Shown here piece after piece: positions 39,657 through 42,110 of a DNA stretch of 42,110 nt. A program made the translations under genes and the position numbers. The first letter of the stretch is position 1; each line of letters begins with the position of its first letter. The DNA is taken from assembly GCF_000737245.1 (NCBI RefSeq), contig NZ_JPQU01000050.1:1-42110 (forward strand), in the 5' to 3' direction. A model generated the notes under the pieces. That model was not told the origin of the DNA. It saw only the letters and a program-made list of their open reading frames with translations, and made no database searches. Source of the stretch: Pseudomonas syringae. GTDB lineage: Bacteria > Pseudomonadota > Gammaproteobacteria > Pseudomonadales > Pseudomonadaceae.

Positions 39657-40838
39657 ATGGAAAAGCAAATCGTCGCACCCAAGCAAAAGCTCTCCTTGAG
39701 CGACCCAAAAGTGCGCGCGTGGTTGTTTCAGATCATCACCGTAGTTGCAGTGGTTTCGTTGGGCTGGTTCATGTTCGACAACGTCCAGACCAACCTCGAA
39801 CACCGTGGTATCACCTCGGGTTTCGGCTTTCTTGAGCGCAGTGCCGGATTCGGCATTGCTCAGCACCTTATCGATTACACCGAAGCGGACAGCTATGCCC
39901 GCGTTTTTGTCATCGGCTTGCTCAACACCTTACTGGTCTCGGTCATTGGTATCTTCCTGGCCACGATCCTGGGCTTCATCATCGGCGTCGCACGCTTGTC
40001 ACCCAACTGGATGATCAACAAGCTGGCAACGGTGTATGTCGAAGTCTTTCGTAACATCCCGCCACTGTTGCAGATCCTGTTCTGGTACACCGCTGTCTTT
40101 CTGACCCTGCCAGGTCCAAGACAGGCTCACGGTTACTTCGACATGTTCTTCATCAGCAGCCGCGGCCTGAACATGCCGAGCGCTTATGCTGCCGAAGGTG
40201 CCTGGCCATTCTTTATCAGCATCTTGCTGGCCATCGCGGCCGTTGTGCTGATGACGCGCTGGGCGAACAAGCGTTTTGAAGCCACGGGCGAGCCCTTTCA
40301 CAAGTTCTGGGTTGGCCTGGCACTGATCCTCGTGATCCCTGGCCTGAGCATGCTGATCTTCGGGGCCCCAGTGCACTGGGAAATGCCTGAGCTCAAGGGC
40401 TTCAACTTCGTCGGCGGCTGGGTACTGATCCCGGAACTGATCTCTCTGACGCTCGCCTTGACGGTCTACACCGCAGCGTTTATCGCTGAAATTGTGCGTT
40501 CGGGTATCAAGTCGGTCAGTCACGGCCAGACCGAAGCGGCTCGTTCGCTGGGCCTGCGTCCGGGGCCAACGTTGCGCAAGGTCATCATCCCGCAGGCTCT
40601 GCGCGTGATCATCCCGCCGCTGACCAGCCAATACCTGAACCTGGCGAAGAACTCTTCGCTGGCCGCAGCCATTGGTTATCCGGAAATGGTTTCGCTGTTT
40701 GCCGGTACGGTGCTCAACCAGACCGGTCAGGCGATTGAAGTCATTGCCATCACCATGAGCGTGTACCTGGCGATCAGTATCAGCATTTCCCTGCTGATGA
40801 ACTGGTACAACAAGCGCATTGCGCTGATCGAGCGGTGA
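39657..40838 (+). CDS. aapQ: AapQ: amino-acid ABC transporter permease
   Basis: The 393-residue polytopic protein is a His/Glu/Gln/Arg-type ABC permease. It has about eight hydrophobic segments. The cytoplasmic EAA loop is EAARSLGLRPGPTLRKVI, followed by IPQALRVIIPPL, which contacts the ATPase. AapQ forms the membrane channel with AapM. It is longer than simple permeases because of an inserted periplasmic region (about 125-230), as in other Aap systems. It ends 10 bp before aapM. Confidence 0.94.
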   Translation: MEKQIVAPKQKLSLSDPKVRAWLFQIITVVAVVSLGWFMFDNVQTNLEHRGITSGFGFLERSAGFGIAQHLIDYTEADSYARVFVIGLLNTLLVSVIGIFLATILGFIIGVARLSPNWMINKLATVYVEVFRNIPPLLQILFWYTAVFLTLPGPRQAHGYFDMFFISSRGLNMPSAYAAEGAWPFFISILLAIAAVVLMTRWANKRFEATGEPFHKFWVGLALILVIPGLSMLIFGAPVHWEMPELKGFNFVGGWVLIPELISLTLALTVYTAAFIAEIVRSGIKSVSHGQTEAARSLGLRPGPTLRKVIIPQALRVIIPPLTSQYLNLAKNSSLAAAIGYPEMVSLFAGTVLNQTGQAIEVIAITMSVYLAISISISLLMNWYNKRIALIER

Positions 40839-40848
40839 GGAAACGCGC

Positions 40849-41946
40849 ATGACAACTCATATTTTCAAACCTGACATGCCGCCACCGGGCAAAGTTTTCG
40901 GCCCGGTTGCCTGGATGCGCCAGAACCTGTTCTCCAGCTGGATCAACACGCTGCTGACCTTGCTCTCGCTGTATCTGGTGTATCTGGTGGTTCCGCCGAT
41001 CCTGAGCTGGGCGTTCCTGGACGCCAACTGGATCGGCACCACTCGCGCGGACTGCACCAAGGAAGGCGCGTGCTGGGTGTTCATTCAGCAACGCTTCGGC
41101 CAGTTCATGTACGGTTATTTTCCGACCGAACTGCGCTGGAGAGTGGACTTGACTGCCGTCCTGGCAATCGTCGGTGCTGCACCACTGTTCATCTCCCGCT
41201 TTCCGCGCAAGGCTGTCTGGGCGATTGGCTACCTGGTGATTTACCCGGTGCTGGCGTTCTACCTGCTGCACGGTGGCGCGTTCGGCCTGACCAACGTGCC
41301 GACCAGCCAATGGGGCGGCCTGATGCTGACCCTGGTGATCGCCACTGTCGGTATCGCCGGTGCATTGCCGCTGGGTATTCTGCTGGCGCTGGGTCGACGG
41401 TCCAACATGCCCGCCGTGCGCGTGGTGTGTGTGACGTTCATCGAGTTCTGGCGCGGCGTGCCGTTGATCACCGTGCTGTTCATGTCTTCGGTGATGCTGC
41501 CGTTGTTCATGCCTGAAGGGATGAACTTCGACAAACTGCTGCGCGCGTTGATCGGTGTGATCCTGTTCCAGTCGGCGTACATTGCCGAAGTGGTACGTGG
41601 CGGCATGCAGGCCATCCCTAAAGGTCAATACGAAGCTGCCTCGGCGATGGGGCTGGGTTACTGGCGGAGCATGGGGCTGGTCATCCTGCCTCAGGCGTTG
41701 AAGATGGTTATTCCCGGCATCGTCAACACCTTCATTGCCCTGTTCAAAGACACCAGCCTGGTGATCATCATCGGCCTGTTCGACCTGCTCAACAGCGTCA
41801 AACAAGCCACTGCCGATCCGTCATGGCTGGGCATGGCCACAGAAGGCTATGTCTTCGCGGCCCTGGTGTTCTGGATCTTCTGTTTCGGTATGTCCCGCTA
41901 TTCCATGCATTTGGAACGTAAGCTGGACACAGGCCACAAGCGTTAG
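40849..41946 (+). CDS. aapM: AapM: amino-acid ABC transporter permease
   Basis: The 365-residue partner permease of AapQ has its EAA loop in YEAASAMGLGYWRSMGLVILP and several membrane helices. A long N-terminal part (about 20-150), with SSWINTLLTLLSLYLVYLVV and a Cys-containing periplasmic loop, is characteristic of Aap M subunits. GAGGAAA precedes the ATG. It would pair with AapQ and the ATPase AapP encoded next. Confidence 0.94.
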   Translation: MTTHIFKPDMPPPGKVFGPVAWMRQNLFSSWINTLLTLLSLYLVYLVVPPILSWAFLDANWIGTTRADCTKEGACWVFIQQRFGQFMYGYFPTELRWRVDLTAVLAIVGAAPLFISRFPRKAVWAIGYLVIYPVLAFYLLHGGAFGLTNVPTSQWGGLMLTLVIATVGIAGALPLGILLALGRRSNMPAVRVVCVTFIEFWRGVPLITVLFMSSVMLPLFMPEGMNFDKLLRALIGVILFQSAYIAEVVRGGMQAIPKGQYEAASAMGLGYWRSMGLVILPQALKMVIPGIVNTFIALFKDTSLVIIIGLFDLLNSVKQATADPSWLGMATEGYVFAALVFWIFCFGMSRYSMHLERKLDTGHKR

Positions 41947-41956
41947 GAGTTTTGAC

Positions 41957-42110
41957 ATGAGTGAAGTTATCACCAAGCCTCTGGGCGCCGAAGGCATGAT
42001 CCGCATGGAAGGCGTACACAAGTGGTACGGCCAGTTCCACGTGCTCAAGGACATCAACCTGAACGTGCGTCAGGGCGAGCGTATTGTGTTGTGCGGGCCA
42101 TCGGGCTCGG
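41957..42110 (+). CDS. aapP: AapP: amino-acid ABC transporter ATPase (partial, runs off the window)
   Basis: Only the first 51 codons are present. The frame begins MSEVITKPLG and continues through MEGVHKWYGQFHVLKDINL to the start of the Walker A motif, CGPSGS, at the window end. TAGGAGT lies eight bases before the ATG. It would energise the AapQ-AapM channel. The remainder lies outside the window. Confidence 0.93.
   Translation, partial: MSEVITKPLGAEGMIRMEGVHKWYGQFHVLKDINLNVRQGERIVLCGPSGS

Overview
The window is chromosomal DNA from a Pseudomonas, most likely of the P. fluorescens group. The evidence is a complete alginate biosynthesis operon in the canonical Pseudomonas order, whose catalytic residues fall at or next to the published Pseudomonas positions. 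Other support is an esterase with Ser114/Asp168/His199 as in P. fluorescens EstB, an Aap amino-acid transporter, and many Pseudomonas-type REP/REPIN palindromes. The sequence is GC-rich and gene-dense.

Layout. (1) 1-7600: a GhrB-like 2-hydroxyacid dehydrogenase, then a LysR regulator divergent from a four-gene efflux operon (outer-membrane lipoprotein, FUSC/AaeB-like pump, DUF1656 peptide, HlyD/AaeA-like adaptor). (2) 7600-10650: an accessory insert with a 702-residue toxin-like protein ending in a pertussis/cholera-type ADP-ribosyltransferase domain, plus an unrecognised 135-residue protein upstream. (3) 10650-12700: a short-chain dehydrogenase and a small membrane protein, then a REP-associated tyrosine transposase (RAYT) pseudogene broken by two amber codons and bracketed by inverted REPs. 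(4) 12715-29300, minus strand: algD-alg8-alg44-algK-algE-algG-algX-algL-algI-algJ-algF-algA. The operon ends in a clear terminator. An 814-bp region precedes algD and carries an AlgU-type promoter that matches the algD promoter of P. aeruginosa as I remember it. (5) 30100-34300: yaaA, a cluster of three REPINs, a polysaccharide-deacetylase-like protein with a damaged metal site, and a PIN-PhoH ATPase. (6) 34400-38080: moaC-moaD-moaE, then rhlB and estB on the other strand. (7) 38200-42110: a sigma-54 promoter followed by aapJ-aapQ-aapM and the start of aapP, which runs off the window.

How the genes work together. AlgA and AlgD make GDP-mannuronate. Alg8 and Alg44 polymerise it under c-di-GMP control. 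AlgK, AlgX, AlgG, AlgL and AlgE form the periplasmic and outer-membrane export route, and AlgI, AlgJ, AlgF and AlgX acetylate the polymer. REPINs sit inside this operon (algD/alg8 and algL/algI) and inside the efflux operon, so they may partition transcript stability. At least three REP families occur here.

Most novel items: the ADP-ribosyltransferase toxin and its neighbour; the doubly amber-interrupted RAYT; a possible 32-codon leader ORF between the AlgU promoter and algD; and the deacetylase-like protein that lacks metal ligands.
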